From Arthrobacter sp. 260 (GTDB taxonomy: Bacteria > Actinomycetota > Actinomycetes > Actinomycetales > Micrococcaceae): a stretch of DNA of 64,000 nucleotides. A model generated the notes under the pieces. The model worked only from the letters and a program-made list of their open reading frames with translations. It was not told the DNA's origin and did not search any database. Location: the NCBI RefSeq assembly GCF_013116745.1, contig NZ_JABFOE010000009.1, positions 124,001-188,000 of the forward strand. Reading direction: 5' to 3'. Shown here in pieces: positions 42,703 to 51,730 of this stretch. The translations under genes and the position numbers were made by a program. How positions within the stretch are numbered: position 1 is the first letter of the stretch; each line of letters opens with the position of its first letter.

Positions 42703-43515
42703 ATGACCGTTCTGGCAACACCTAAGTCCCGTTCCGCCGTGTCCGCCAAGCAGGCGCTCAACGTGAGGTTCACCGGCCTCGGCCGCAGTTTCGGACCCCC
42801 CGCTGACCGGCGCACCGTCCTCCGGGACATCAACTTCGACGTCGCAGCGGGGGAAGTCCTTGCCATTCTCGGGCCCAGCGGGTGCGGGAAATCCACCCTC
42901 CTGCGGGCCGCAGCAGGCCTGGACGCCCTCAACGCCGGTTCAGTGGTGATCGACGGTACCGAGGTCCGCGGCATTGACGAACGCTGCGCGGTCGCTTTCC
43001 AGGAGCCACGCCTGCTGCCATGGCACACCCTTCAGGCCAATGTGGCGATCGGTCTACCCAAAGCATCGAGCGCCAGCGAGGGCAAGGCCAAAGTCGCCGA
43101 GCTCCTGCAGCTGGTGGAGCTCGACCAGTTCGCCAAGCACCGCCCGCGGGAAGTCTCCGGCGGAATGGCTCAGCGGGCCTCCCTGGCCCGGGCGCTGGCC
43201 CGTAACCCAGGGGTCCTCCTCCTCGACGAACCGTTCGGCGCCCTGGACGCTCTCACCCGGATCAAGATGCAGGACCTCCTGCTCGACATCCATAAGGCCC
43301 AGCCGACCACGGTATTGCTGGTCACCCACGACGTCGATGAGGCGCTGCAACTGGCCGACCGGATTGTCGTCCTGGGTTCCGACGGGGATCAACCCGGTGC
43401 CACTATCACCGAGGTCCTCACGGTACCGGGAGACCGACCCCGCGACCGCAACTCGGCTGACCTCGGCCGAATGCGCAGCTCCCTGCTGGCCTCCCTCGGA
43501 GTGACCGGCCACTAG
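42703..43515 (+). CDS. ssuB: ABC transporter ATP-binding protein, SsuB/TauB-like
   Basis: A 270-residue nucleotide-binding subunit of a nitrate/sulfonate/taurine-type importer. It shows Walker A GPSGCGKSTLLRAAAGLDAL, the Q-loop VAFQEPRLLPWHTLQANVAI typical of SsuB/TauB, the signature VSGGMAQRASLARAL, and Walker B GVLLLDEPFGALDAL. It is the first gene under the upstream SAM riboswitch, so it should be repressed when methionine and SAM are plentiful, fitting sulfur import. A 150-bp gap separates it from the binding protein gene. Confidence 0.9.
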   Translation: MTVLATPKSRSAVSAKQALNVRFTGLGRSFGPPADRRTVLRDINFDVAAGEVLAILGPSGCGKSTLLRAAAGLDALNAGSVVIDGTEVRGIDERCAVAFQEPRLLPWHTLQANVAIGLPKASSASEGKAKVAELLQLVELDQFAKHRPREVSGGMAQRASLARALARNPGVLLLDEPFGALDALTRIKMQDLLLDIHKAQPTTVLLVTHDVDEALQLADRIVVLGSDGDQPGATITEVLTVPGDRPRDRNSADLGRMRSSLLASLGVTGH

Positions 43516-43666
43516 GCCGCGCCTTCCTGGCTTTCCTCTGCGGCCCCCGGCCTCCCGGCGCCGCCGTTTCGCGCACCCCCGGCACCCGTGCCGCACCCAG
43601 AATTACCGATCTGTTTACAGTCCCATCCACCCCGTCCCCCAGGACTTGTCTCACCAAAGGACCACC

Positions 43667-44710
43667 ATGAACCGCCAGCCATCTCACCTCCCCCGCCGCA
43701 GCGCACTGGGCGCAGCCTCCCTCGCCGTCGTCGCCTCCTTCGCCCTGACCGGGTGCATGGCTGGTGAGGACGCCGTCGGAACCGCCGGTCCGGCGGGCGG
43801 CGAGCTGAACATCGACTTCGCCACCTACAATCCTCTGTCGCTGGTCATCAAGGAACAGGGCTGGCTAGAGGATGAGCTGGCGGAGGAGAACGTCACCGTC
43901 AACTGGATCCAGTCCGCCGGGTCCAATAAGGCCAATGAGGCGCTACGTGCCGGGGCGATCGACGTCGGGTCCACCGCCGGATCGGCCGCTCTGCTCGCCC
44001 GCTCCAACGGCTCACCCATCAAGACGATCGACATCTACTCCCAGCCGGAATGGGCCGCCCTGGTCACCAACGCGGATTCGGGTATCGAGGAAATCAGCGA
44101 CCTGCGCGGCAAGTCGATCGCCGCCACCAAGGGAACGGACCCGTACTTCTTCCTGTTGCAGGCGCTCGAGGCTGGCGGGGTCGATCCCTCCGAGGTGACG
44201 GTGCAGAACCTGCAGCACGCCGATGGCCGCGCCGCGCTGGCCAACGGATCGGTCGATGCGTGGTCCGGACTCGACCCGATCATGGCGTCCGCCGAGCAGG
44301 ACGGCGCCACCCTCTTCTTCAGGGACATCGACTTCAACACCTACGGGTTCCTCAACGCCACGGAGGAGTTCCTTGAGGAGTCCCCCGAACTGGCCCAGAC
44401 CGTAGTGAATGCCTACGAGAAAGCCCGCGAATGGGCTATCGAGAACCCCGAAGAGACGGCGGAAATCCTCGCCGAAGTGGCGGGGATCGACGTCGAGATC
44501 GCCAACGCCGTCATCATCGACCGCACCAACCTGAGCGTCGACCCCGCCCCGGGGGACGCACAGCGCGCCGTGCTGGAGAAGATCGGGCCGGTATTCGTCG
44601 AATCCGGTGACGTCTCCAGCCAGGAACAGGTCGATGAAGCGCTGGACACCCTCTTTGATGACTCCCTGGTGCGCAATGCGGACCCCGCGGCGATTGAGGC
44701 CTCCTCATGA
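43667..44710 (+). CDS. ssuA: Sulfonate-type ABC transporter substrate-binding lipoprotein
   Basis: A 347-residue extracytoplasmic binding protein. The signal peptide (PRRSALGAASLAVVASFALT) ends in the lipobox LTGC. Typical SsuA/NMT1-like segments are LSLVIKEQGWLEDELAEENV, ALRAGAIDVGSTAGSAALLA and LRGKSIAATKGTDPYFFLLQ. It should capture aliphatic sulfonates or sulfate esters at the cell surface. The ATG at 43667 follows aaagga. Its end overlaps the permease gene by four bases. Confidence 0.88.
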   Translation: MNRQPSHLPRRSALGAASLAVVASFALTGCMAGEDAVGTAGPAGGELNIDFATYNPLSLVIKEQGWLEDELAEENVTVNWIQSAGSNKANEALRAGAIDVGSTAGSAALLARSNGSPIKTIDIYSQPEWAALVTNADSGIEEISDLRGKSIAATKGTDPYFFLLQALEAGGVDPSEVTVQNLQHADGRAALANGSVDAWSGLDPIMASAEQDGATLFFRDIDFNTYGFLNATEEFLEESPELAQTVVNAYEKAREWAIENPEETAEILAEVAGIDVEIANAVIIDRTNLSVDPAPGDAQRAVLEKIGPVFVESGDVSSQEQVDEALDTLFDDSLVRNADPAAIEASS

Positions 44711-45621
44711 CCCATCAGGGGAACCCGTACGTGACCGGGAACAGTGTTACGGCAGTGAGCAAGGCCGGTTTAGAGGCCTCAGGCTCCACCGTGACAACGG
44801 CAGACGCCACCCAGCCGCCGCCCGAACGGGGTGGGCCGGCACATGGATGGTCCCAGACCGGCCCGCTGCGGCGTGGCTGGGTGCGTCTGCTCCTCGGGCT
44901 GATCCTGCCATCACTGATCATCACCGTCTGGCAGCTGAACTCGGTCACCGGCCTGTTCAGCTCCGTGCAGGTCCCGCCACCCGCGGCGGTCTTCAACGCC
45001 GCCGTGGAACTGATCCAACGTGGTGAATTGTGGACGCACATCGGGATTTCCACACAGCGGGTACTGCTGGGCTTCACCTTCGGTGCGGCCCTGGGACTGG
45101 TGATTGGTTCACTGGTGGGGTTGTCCCGGATCGCCGATGCCCTGTTGGCCCCGACCATCGGGGCGTTGCGTGCCGTCCCGTCGCTGGCCTGGGTGCCCCT
45201 GCTGATCCTGTGGATGAAAATTGGTGAAGATTCGAAGATCACCCTGATCCTCATCGGCGCCTTCTTCCCCGTGTTCACCACCGTCTACATTGCGCTACGC
45301 CACGTGGACCGGAACCTGGTCGAAGCTGGCCGGGCGTTCGGGCTCAGCGGCTTCAAGCTGCTGACCACTGTGCAGCTCCCGGCCGTGATCCCCGCCGTCT
45401 TCTCGGGCCTGCGTCTGGGCCTCGCCCAGGCGTGGCTGTTTCTGGTCGCCGCGGAACTGATTGCCTCTTCCCTGGGGCTCGGCTATCTGCTCAGCGATTC
45501 ACAGAACAATGGACGGGTGGACAGAATCTTCCTGGCCATCATCCTGTTGGCCATCATCGGCAAGACCACCGACGCCCTGCTGGGGATCGCCGAGAAGTGG
45601 GCGGTACGACGATGGGCGTAA
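44707..45621 (+). CDS. ssuC: Sulfonate-type ABC transporter permease
   Basis: A 304-residue inner-membrane subunit with six helices after a variable polar N-terminus of about 60 residues. The cytoplasmic EAA loop reads VEAGRAFGLSGFKLLTTVQL, followed by PAVIPAVFSGLRLGLAQAW, as in SsuC/TauC. It forms the import channel with SsuA and SsuB encoded upstream. The last ten bases overlap the start of acs, indicating cotranslation of transporter and synthetase. Confidence 0.9.
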   Translation: MTHQGNPYVTGNSVTAVSKAGLEASGSTVTTADATQPPPERGGPAHGWSQTGPLRRGWVRLLLGLILPSLIITVWQLNSVTGLFSSVQVPPPAAVFNAAVELIQRGELWTHIGISTQRVLLGFTFGAALGLVIGSLVGLSRIADALLAPTIGALRAVPSLAWVPLLILWMKIGEDSKITLILIGAFFPVFTTVYIALRHVDRNLVEAGRAFGLSGFKLLTTVQLPAVIPAVFSGLRLGLAQAWLFLVAAELIASSLGLGYLLSDSQNNGRVDRIFLAIILLAIIGKTTDALLGIAEKWAVRRWA

Positions 45622-47588
45622 GCCTGCAGGACGCCGACCCGCTCACCGAGGCAGAGCATCTGAACTTCTGGGACCGGCAGGCACGCCGGCTCGACTGGGC
45701 CACCGAATGGTCGACCGTGCACAGCTTCGCTCCGGCCCGCCCGGTTCCCGGGCGTATTGCCGGTGGGAACGATGACGGTGACGACGTCGAACTGACAGTT
45801 CCGGTGATCGAATGGTTTGCTGGTGGCCGCCTGAATGTGGCCCACAACTGTGTGGACCGGCAGGTCAGAGCCGGATTGGGGGCCAAAGTGGCCCTGCACT
45901 TCGAGGGCGAACCCGGCGACCGGCGCACCGTCACCTACGCGGACCTGCAGGACGAGGTGTCGCGGGCCGCCAACGCGTTGCTCGCACTGGGGATAGGCAA
46001 GGGCGACCGGGTGGTGATCTATCTTCCGGTTCTCGTGGAAACTGTGGTGATCACCCTGGCGTGCGCCCGGATCGGGGCGGTCCACTCGCTGGTGTTCGGC
46101 GGCTTTTCGGCCGAGGCGCTCCGGTTCCGGGTCGAGGACACCGGCGCCAAGCTCCTGGTGACCACCGACGGGCAGTACCGTCGCGGGGCTGCTGTACCCG
46201 TGAAGGCCAACGCCGACCAGGCCGTGGCCGGATCAGACACCATCGAACATGTCCTGGTGATCCGCCGCACCGGCGACGACGTCGAGTGGACCGAGGGGCG
46301 CGACGTGTGGTGGCACGACGTGGTCGACTCCGCCTCCCCGGAGCACACCCCTGAGGCGTTCGACGCCGAGACACCCCTGTTCATCATGTACACCTCCGGG
46401 ACCACAGGAAAGCCCAAGGGCCTGGTCCACACGTCCGGCGGCTACCTCACCCAGGCGTCCTGGAGTTTCGAGTACCTGTTCAGCCATCCCGACCCCGAGT
46501 TGCGGGAGCGTGATGTCCACTGGTGCACCGCCGACCTGGCCTGGGTCACCGCCCACACCTATGAGATTTACGGACCACTCTCCAACGGCGCCACCCAGGT
46601 GATCTTCGAGGGCACTCCCAACACTCCACACCCGGGCCGGCACTTCGAGATCATCGAACGTTACGGCGTGACCAGCTACTACACGGCACCCACACTGATC
46701 CGGTCCCTGATGGGCTGGTTCCCGGACGGCGCCCCAGCCAGCTACGACCTGTCCTCGATCCGGTTGCTCGGCACGGTCGGCGAAGCCACCAACCCCGAAG
46801 CGTGGCGCTGGTTCAGGGAACACCTCGGAGCGGGCACCGCACCAGTCGTGGACACCTGGTGGCAGTCCGAGACCGGCGCCACCATCCTCTCCCCGCGTCC
46901 GACCGACGCTTCGTTCAAACCGGGTTGCGCCTCTCGCGCCCTCCCTGGAGTCAGCACCAGGATTGTCGACGACGCCGGCCACCCCGTGCCCGTCGGTGAG
47001 CAGGGCCTGATCGTGGTGGACCGCACCGGCCCGGCGATGGCCCGGACCGTGTGGGGTGACCCGCAGCGCTACCTCGACTCCTACTGGCGGAAGTTCGCTG
47101 CGCAGGGCTGGTTCCTCGCCGGAGACGGCGCGAGGTACGACGACGACGGCGACACCTGGATCCTCGGGCGGGTGGATGACGTGCTCAATGTGTCCGGTCA
47201 CCGGCTGTCGACTATCGAGATTGAATCGGCCCTGGTGGCCCACCCGTGGGTGGTCGAGGCAGGAGTCTGCCCGGTATCCGACCCGCGGACCGGACACGCC
47301 ATCGCCGCGTTCGTGGTCCTGTCCCCCTCGGCGGGCACAAATCCCGCTGCCGGGGAGGACGTGGGCCGGGTGCTGCGGGACCACGTAGCAGCCGTGATCG
47401 GACCGATCGCGAAACCGGCCGCCGTCGTCGTTGTCGATGATGTCCCCAAGACCCGGTCCGGCAAGATCATGCGGCGGCTCCTGACCCAGCTGTTCGAAAA
47501 CACTGCACTCGGTGACACCACGTCGCTGCAGAACGAGGGGTGCGTGCCCGGGATTGCGGCGGTCCTCGCCGCCCGCCCGGACAGGTGA
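45612..47588 (+). CDS. acs: Acetyl-CoA synthetase
   Basis: A 658-residue AMP-forming synthetase that activates acetate to acetyl-CoA. Seen are the P-loop YTSGTTGKPKGLVH, the acyl-AMP motif VVDTWWQSETGATI and the C-terminal PKTRSGKIMRR with the lysine usually regulated by acetylation. The acetyl-pocket Trp in WWQSE supports acetate rather than longer acids. It overlaps the sulfonate permease gene, so it belongs to the SAM-riboswitch operon. This is unusual, and the acetate released by MetY (49.7 kb) is a likely reason. Propionate as substrate is an alternative. Confidence 0.88.
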   Translation: MGVSLQDADPLTEAEHLNFWDRQARRLDWATEWSTVHSFAPARPVPGRIAGGNDDGDDVELTVPVIEWFAGGRLNVAHNCVDRQVRAGLGAKVALHFEGEPGDRRTVTYADLQDEVSRAANALLALGIGKGDRVVIYLPVLVETVVITLACARIGAVHSLVFGGFSAEALRFRVEDTGAKLLVTTDGQYRRGAAVPVKANADQAVAGSDTIEHVLVIRRTGDDVEWTEGRDVWWHDVVDSASPEHTPEAFDAETPLFIMYTSGTTGKPKGLVHTSGGYLTQASWSFEYLFSHPDPELRERDVHWCTADLAWVTAHTYEIYGPLSNGATQVIFEGTPNTPHPGRHFEIIERYGVTSYYTAPTLIRSLMGWFPDGAPASYDLSSIRLLGTVGEATNPEAWRWFREHLGAGTAPVVDTWWQSETGATILSPRPTDASFKPGCASRALPGVSTRIVDDAGHPVPVGEQGLIVVDRTGPAMARTVWGDPQRYLDSYWRKFAAQGWFLAGDGARYDDDGDTWILGRVDDVLNVSGHRLSTIEIESALVAHPWVVEAGVCPVSDPRTGHAIAAFVVLSPSAGTNPAAGEDVGRVLRDHVAAVIGPIAKPAAVVVVDDVPKTRSGKIMRRLLTQLFENTALGDTTSLQNEGCVPGIAAVLAARPDR

Positions 47589-47655
47589 GCAACACATCCC
47601 ACCGGGCGGGTCCAGCGTTTGGCGGTGATACCGCGCCTGTGATCGGGTTAAGACC

Positions 47656-48351
47656 ATGAGCGTTGACCAGGATGAACAGAAGCGGCGCGAGGACCGGCTG
47701 GCAATGACCCGGATCGTGCTCCGGCCCACCGGAACGCCCCTCCCCCTGGCGTTCATGGGGCTGGCAGTGGCGACCATCGGAGTCAGCGCACTCCAGTTGG
47801 GGATCGTCCCGGCCCGGGAGGAACAGATTATTGCGCTGGGGATCCTGGTGCTCACGGTGCCGCTGCAGCTGTTTTCCTCGGTGATCGGCTTCGGTGCACG
47901 CGATCCGATCGCCGGGACGGGCATGGCCATGGTCGCCGGTACCTGGGCGCTGATCGCGGTGGCGATGCTTGTCACCCCGGACGGCGCATCGCTTTCCGCG
48001 CTGGGGGTACTCCTGATTACCGCGGCGCTGGCCATGCTGGCGCCGATCCTGGGCGCGAAGGGCAAACTGGTGGCCGCAGCGGTGCTGGCTGGTTCAGCCC
48101 TCCGGTTCGCCATCACCGGCGTCGCGCACCTGACCGGCTCGGACGGCTGGGAAACCGCCGCCGGAATCTTTGGTTTCGCCCTCGGCGCGTTGGCGATCTA
48201 CGCGGCAATTGGCTTCGAGACGGAGGAGGCCGGCGGGCCGTTCCACCTCCCGCTGCTCCGCCGCGGATCGGGCACCAAACCGCTGGCCGACGACATGGGT
48301 GAGCAGGTCGAAGGGATTGCCCGGGAGGCGGGCGTGCGCCGCCAACTGTGA
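47656..48351 (+). CDS. GPR1/FUN34/YaaH-like membrane protein, possible acetate transporter
   Basis: A 231-residue protein with six hydrophobic helices between about 28 and 190 (PTGTPLPLAFMGLAVATIGV, LTVPLQLFSSVIGFGARDPI, GFALGALAIYAAIGF) and cytoplasmic ends (terminal EAGVRRQL). The helix pattern and TPLPLAFMGLA resemble the GPR1/FUN34/YaaH acetate-succinate channel family as found in actinobacteria, though the classical NPAPLGL motif is altered. It starts 67 bp after acs in the same direction, which fits acetate handling. The family call is moderate. Confidence 0.62.
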   Translation: MSVDQDEQKRREDRLAMTRIVLRPTGTPLPLAFMGLAVATIGVSALQLGIVPAREEQIIALGILVLTVPLQLFSSVIGFGARDPIAGTGMAMVAGTWALIAVAMLVTPDGASLSALGVLLITAALAMLAPILGAKGKLVAAAVLAGSALRFAITGVAHLTGSDGWETAAGIFGFALGALAIYAAIGFETEEAGGPFHLPLLRRGSGTKPLADDMGEQVEGIAREAGVRRQL

Positions 48352-48429
48352 GAGCCGCATTCCGCCAAACGCTGCAACGGAGAGCAACAATGTTGGTCCA
48401 CCGTGATGGTGCTGTCACACTGGTGGAGA

Positions 48430-48528
48430 CCATCCCGAGCGGTTGAGAGATCTGGCTCATTGACACCGCAGCAACCCTGGCCACTGCCTACGGCAGTGAC
48501 ATTAGGGTGCTAATGCCAGGCACGATGG
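48430..48528 (+). promoter_or_regulatory. SAM riboswitch (SAM-I superfamily) before sfnG-metY
   Basis: A second, compact copy: CGAGCGGTTGAGAGATCTGG, ACCGCAGCAACC, a perfect 7-bp hairpin CACTGCC-TAC-GGCAGTG, then AGGGTGCTAATGCCAGG. P1 pairs CCATC (48430-48434) with GATGG (48524-48528). The P1 3' strand overlaps the ribosome site ggagga (48527-48532) of sfnG (ATG 48538), so SAM binding should hide it. The 78 bp before it may hold a promoter and a TCCACC/GGTGGA stem. Confidence 0.9.
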
Positions 48529-48537
48529 AGGACCAAT

Positions 48538-49695
48538 ATGGCTATTGACCTTTCCCAACCCCTGAAGTTTGCGTACTGGGTTCCCAATGTGAGCGGTGGC
48601 CTGGTGGTCTCCACCATTGAGCAGCGCACCAGCTGGGACTTCGAGTACAACAAGAAGCTGGCCCGCATCGCGGAGAACGCCGGCTTCGAGTACGCCCTCT
48701 CGCAGACCCGGTACGCTGCGAGCTACGGGGCAGACAAGCAGCACGAGGCGACGTCGTTCTCGCTGGCCCTGCTCGGTGCGACCGAGAAGCTGAAGGTAAT
48801 CGCCGCTGTCCACCCCGGCATGTGGCAGCCCGGCGTCCTCGCGAAGTTCATCATCACCGCTGACCACATTTCCAATGGCCGGGCGGCCGTGAACATTGTG
48901 TCGGGCTGGTTGAAAAGCGAGTTCACCGGCTTCGGCCTCCCCTGGCTGGAGCACGACGAAAGGTACGTCCGCACCGAGGAGTTCATCAGGATCCTCCGCG
49001 GCCTCTGGACCGAGCAGAACTTTTCCCAGTCCGGAAAGTACTACAACATCACCGATTTCACCCTCAACCCGCCACCGGTTGACGTTCCCGGACGGCCGCA
49101 TCCGGAGGTCTTCTTCGGCGGGAACTCCACTGCCGCGCAGGCCACCGCTGGCCGGGTGGCCGACTGGTACTTTTCCAACGGCAAGGACCTTGAAGGATTC
49201 AAGGAGAACATCGCCGGTGTGCAGGCCTCCGCGGCCGACGCTGGGCGGCACCCACGGTTCGGGCTGAACGGGTTCGTGATTGCCCGCGACACCGAGAAGG
49301 AAGCCCGCGAGACCCTCCGGGAGATTGTGGCCAAGGCGCACAAGCCCGCGGTCGAGGGGTTCCGCGACGCCGTCCAGGAAGCAGGTGCCTCCACCAAGGA
49401 CGGTAAGGGCATGTGGGCGGATTCCTCCTTCGAGGACCTGATCCAGTACAACGACGGTTTCAAAACCCAGCTGATCGGCACCCCCGAGCAGGTTGCCGAG
49501 CGGATCGTCGAGTACAAGAAGATCGGCGTCAACCTCATGCTGACCTGCTACCTCCACTTCCAGGAGGAGGTCGAAGCCTTCGGCAAAGACATCCTCCCCA
49601 TTGTCCGCGAGCTTGAAGCGGACCTCGCCCGTAAAGAGGGCCTGGATTTCATCATCGACGACGTCACTCCCGAGAATATTAAGGCAGGTGTCTAA
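48538..49695 (+). CDS. sfnG: Dimethylsulfone monooxygenase SfnG (FMNH2-dependent, LLM class)
   Basis: A 385-residue flavin-dependent enzyme of the bacterial luciferase-like class. The N-terminus KFAYWVPNVSGGLVVSTIEQ and the blocks NAGFEYALSQTRYAASYG and AAVNIVSGWLKSEFTGFG follow SfnG, which oxidises dimethylsulfone to methanesulfinate so that sulfur can be assimilated. It needs reduced FMN from a separate reductase not seen here. It is the first gene under a SAM riboswitch and its stop overlaps the ATG of metY. An alkanesulfonate monooxygenase role (SsuD, MsuD) is possible. Confidence 0.85.
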   Translation: MAIDLSQPLKFAYWVPNVSGGLVVSTIEQRTSWDFEYNKKLARIAENAGFEYALSQTRYAASYGADKQHEATSFSLALLGATEKLKVIAAVHPGMWQPGVLAKFIITADHISNGRAAVNIVSGWLKSEFTGFGLPWLEHDERYVRTEEFIRILRGLWTEQNFSQSGKYYNITDFTLNPPPVDVPGRPHPEVFFGGNSTAAQATAGRVADWYFSNGKDLEGFKENIAGVQASAADAGRHPRFGLNGFVIARDTEKEARETLREIVAKAHKPAVEGFRDAVQEAGASTKDGKGMWADSSFEDLIQYNDGFKTQLIGTPEQVAERIVEYKKIGVNLMLTCYLHFQEEVEAFGKDILPIVRELEADLARKEGLDFIIDDVTPENIKAGV

Positions 49696-51029
49696 TGGCT
49701 GACCGCAGCTTCGGATTCCGTACCCGTGCCCTCCATGCAGGAGGCACCCCCGACTCGGCCCATGGTGCCCGGGCCGTCCCCATCTACCAGACGACTTCCT
49801 TCGTGTTCAAGGACACGGCCGACGCCGCCAACCTCTTTGCGCTGCAAAAGTACGGCAACATTTACTCCCGGATCGGTAACCCCACGGTCGCCGCCTTCGA
49901 GGAGCGGATCGCGTCCCTGGAGGGAGGCATCGGGGCGGTCGCGACGGCGTCGGGCATGAGCGCTGAATTCATCACCTTCGCCGCCCTGTGCCAGGCGGGC
50001 GACCATATCGTCGCCGCTTCTCAGCTGTACGGGGGCACGGTCACCCAACTCGACGTGACCCTGCGCCGGTTCGGTATCGACACCACCTTCGTCCCCGGCA
50101 CTGATCCCGCCGACTACGCGGCAGCCATCCAGGACAACACGAAAGCGGTCTACGCCGAAGTGATTGCCAACCCGTCGGGCGAAGTGGCCGACATCCAGGG
50201 CCTGGCGAAGATTGCCCACGACGCCGGAGTGCCGCTGATCATCGACTCCACCCTGAGCACTCCCTACCTGATTCGCCCGATCGAACACGGCGCTGACATA
50301 GTGATCCACTCGGCGACGAAGTTCATCGGCGGGCATGGGACCACCCTGGGCGGCGTCATCGTCGAGGCCGGTACCTTCAACTGGGGCAATGGCAGGTTCC
50401 CCACCATGACCGAACCGGTTCCCTCCTACGGGAACATCCAGTGGTGGGCGAACTTCGGGGAGTACGGGTTCCTGACGAAGCTGCGCACGGAGCAGCTCCG
50501 GGACATCGGCCCGTCCCTGTCCCCCATGTCCGCCTTCCAGCTGCTACAGGGCGTGGAGACACTGGCCCAGCGGATGGACGAGCACCTCTCGAACGCGCAG
50601 GCGGTCGCCGAGTGGCTGGAGAACGATCCGCGGGTGGAGTACGTGAACTACGCCGGACTGCCCTCCCACCGCCACTTCGAGCGGGCGGCGAAGTATCTTC
50701 CGCAGGGCCCCGGCTCGGTGTTCAGCTTCGGGGTGAAGGGCGGCAGGACTGCCGGGCAGACCTTCATCGAGTCGCTGCAGCTGGCCTCGCACCTGGCGAA
50801 CGTGGGGGACGCCAGGACACTAGTCATCCACCCGGGGTCGACGACGCATCAGCAGCTTTCCGCCGAGCAGCTGGTCACCGCCGGAATCCCTGAAGACCTG
50901 GTGCGCATCTCGGTGGGGCTGGAGGACCTGGAGGACATCCTGTGGGACCTCGATCAGGCCCTGGACCTTGCCACGGCACCGAAGCTTGAGGACCAGTTGA
51001 ACCCCAATGTTGAGGGAGTGAAGGCGTGA
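49695..51029 (+). CDS. metY: O-acetylhomoserine sulfhydrylase (aminocarboxypropyltransferase)
   Basis: A 444-residue PLP enzyme of the Cys/Met metabolism family, converting O-acetylhomoserine plus sulfide to homocysteine and acetate. The N-terminus [20 protein letters not shown], the [20 protein letters not shown] loop and the PLP lysine in [16 protein letters not shown] are clear; length fits MetY rather than the 390-residue MetB. It is translationally coupled to sfnG upstream and to the CoA-binding gene downstream and is under SAM riboswitch control, so it makes methionine when SAM is low. Confidence 0.95.
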   Translation: MADRSFGFRTRALHAGGTPDSAHGARAVPIYQTTSFVFKDTADAANLFALQKYGNIYSRIGNPTVAAFEERIASLEGGIGAVATASGMSAEFITFAALCQAGDHIVAASQLYGGTVTQLDVTLRRFGIDTTFVPGTDPADYAAAIQDNTKAVYAEVIANPSGEVADIQGLAKIAHDAGVPLIIDSTLSTPYLIRPIEHGADIVIHSATKFIGGHGTTLGGVIVEAGTFNWGNGRFPTMTEPVPSYGNIQWWANFGEYGFLTKLRTEQLRDIGPSLSPMSAFQLLQGVETLAQRMDEHLSNAQAVAEWLENDPRVEYVNYAGLPSHRHFERAAKYLPQGPGSVFSFGVKGGRTAGQTFIESLQLASHLANVGDARTLVIHPGSTTHQQLSAEQLVTAGIPEDLVRISVGLEDLEDILWDLDQALDLATAPKLEDQLNPNVEGVKA

Positions 51030-51529
51030 GCGCTGACCTGGAAACGGCACGCACCTGGGAGGGCCCGTCCGCCCCTGAGCGGCTCTCGCTGCTGCGCAAC
51101 GCCAAGTCGGTGGCCATCGTCGGGGCGTCGGACAAGCCGTCCCGAGCGTCCTACTTCGTGGCGACCTACCTGCAGTCGTCGTCGCCGTACCGGCTGTACT
51201 TCGTGAACCCGGTGGCGAAAGAGATCTTGGGACAGCCCGTCTACGCGTCATTGGCGGATCTGCCGGAGGTGCCCGACATTGTCGACGTGTTCCGCAAGCA
51301 CGACGACCTGCCGGGTGTCCTTGAGGAAGCGAAGGCTGTCGGAGCGAAGACCCTCTGGTTGCAGCTCGGCTCCTGGCATGAGGGGGTTGCCCGTGACGCC
51401 GAGGAGGCTGGCCTGAACGTCGTGATGGACCGGTGCATCAAGATCGAGCACGCACGGTTCCACGGCGGGCTGAACCTCGCCGGCTTCAACACCGGCGTGA
51501 TCTCCTCGAAGCGCCAGGTCACCGCCTAG
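51026..51529 (+). CDS. CoA-binding domain protein linked to metY
   Basis: A 167-residue Rossmann-type CoA-binding protein (SVAIVGASDKPSRASYFVAT ... VDVFRKHDDLPGVLEEAKAV ... LWLQLGSWHEGVARDAEEAG). It overlaps the end of metY by four bases and has gagggag inside metY as its ribosome site. It is a paralogue of the protein at 40587-41003. Coupling to a homocysteine-forming, acetate-releasing enzyme suggests a role in acyl-CoA or homoserine acetylation control, but that is inference. It ends the operon, followed by a terminator. Confidence 0.85.
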   Translation: MSADLETARTWEGPSAPERLSLLRNAKSVAIVGASDKPSRASYFVATYLQSSSPYRLYFVNPVAKEILGQPVYASLADLPEVPDIVDVFRKHDDLPGVLEEAKAVGAKTLWLQLGSWHEGVARDAEEAGLNVVMDRCIKIEHARFHGGLNLAGFNTGVISSKRQVTA

Positions 51530-51556
51530 CGCTTCAAAAACGCCGCAATACTCCTA

Positions 51557-51624
51557 CAGAAACTGCCCTGAGGCCAAGGCCCGCTGATTGTCAACGGAAA
51601 CCCTTTGCCTCAGGGTAGTTTTTT
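51557..51624 (+). terminator. Rho-independent terminator of the sfnG-metY operon
   Basis: AGAAACTGCCCTGAGGC (51558-51574) pairs with GCCTCAGGGTAGTTTTTT (51607-51624) with one G-T wobble and ends in T6. The loop is about 32 nt. The 107 bp after it carry the peroxidase promoter region and a gggag ribosome site. The arm sequence resembles the hairpin at 60323-60411. Confidence 0.85.
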
Positions 51625-51730
51625 CATGTGTGGCGGGACTTCGCCGATGGCGCCGACGCTGGTTAAAGATATTCCCAAGGTGAAAGAGGGACTCTGTGCC
51701 CAGCTAACACCAGCAAACAGGGAGATCACC

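Noticed and set aside
46233-48116. 627-codon reverse-strand open frame
   Set aside because: It mirrors acs and the YaaH-like gene, has no domain signal, and both sense genes are clear.
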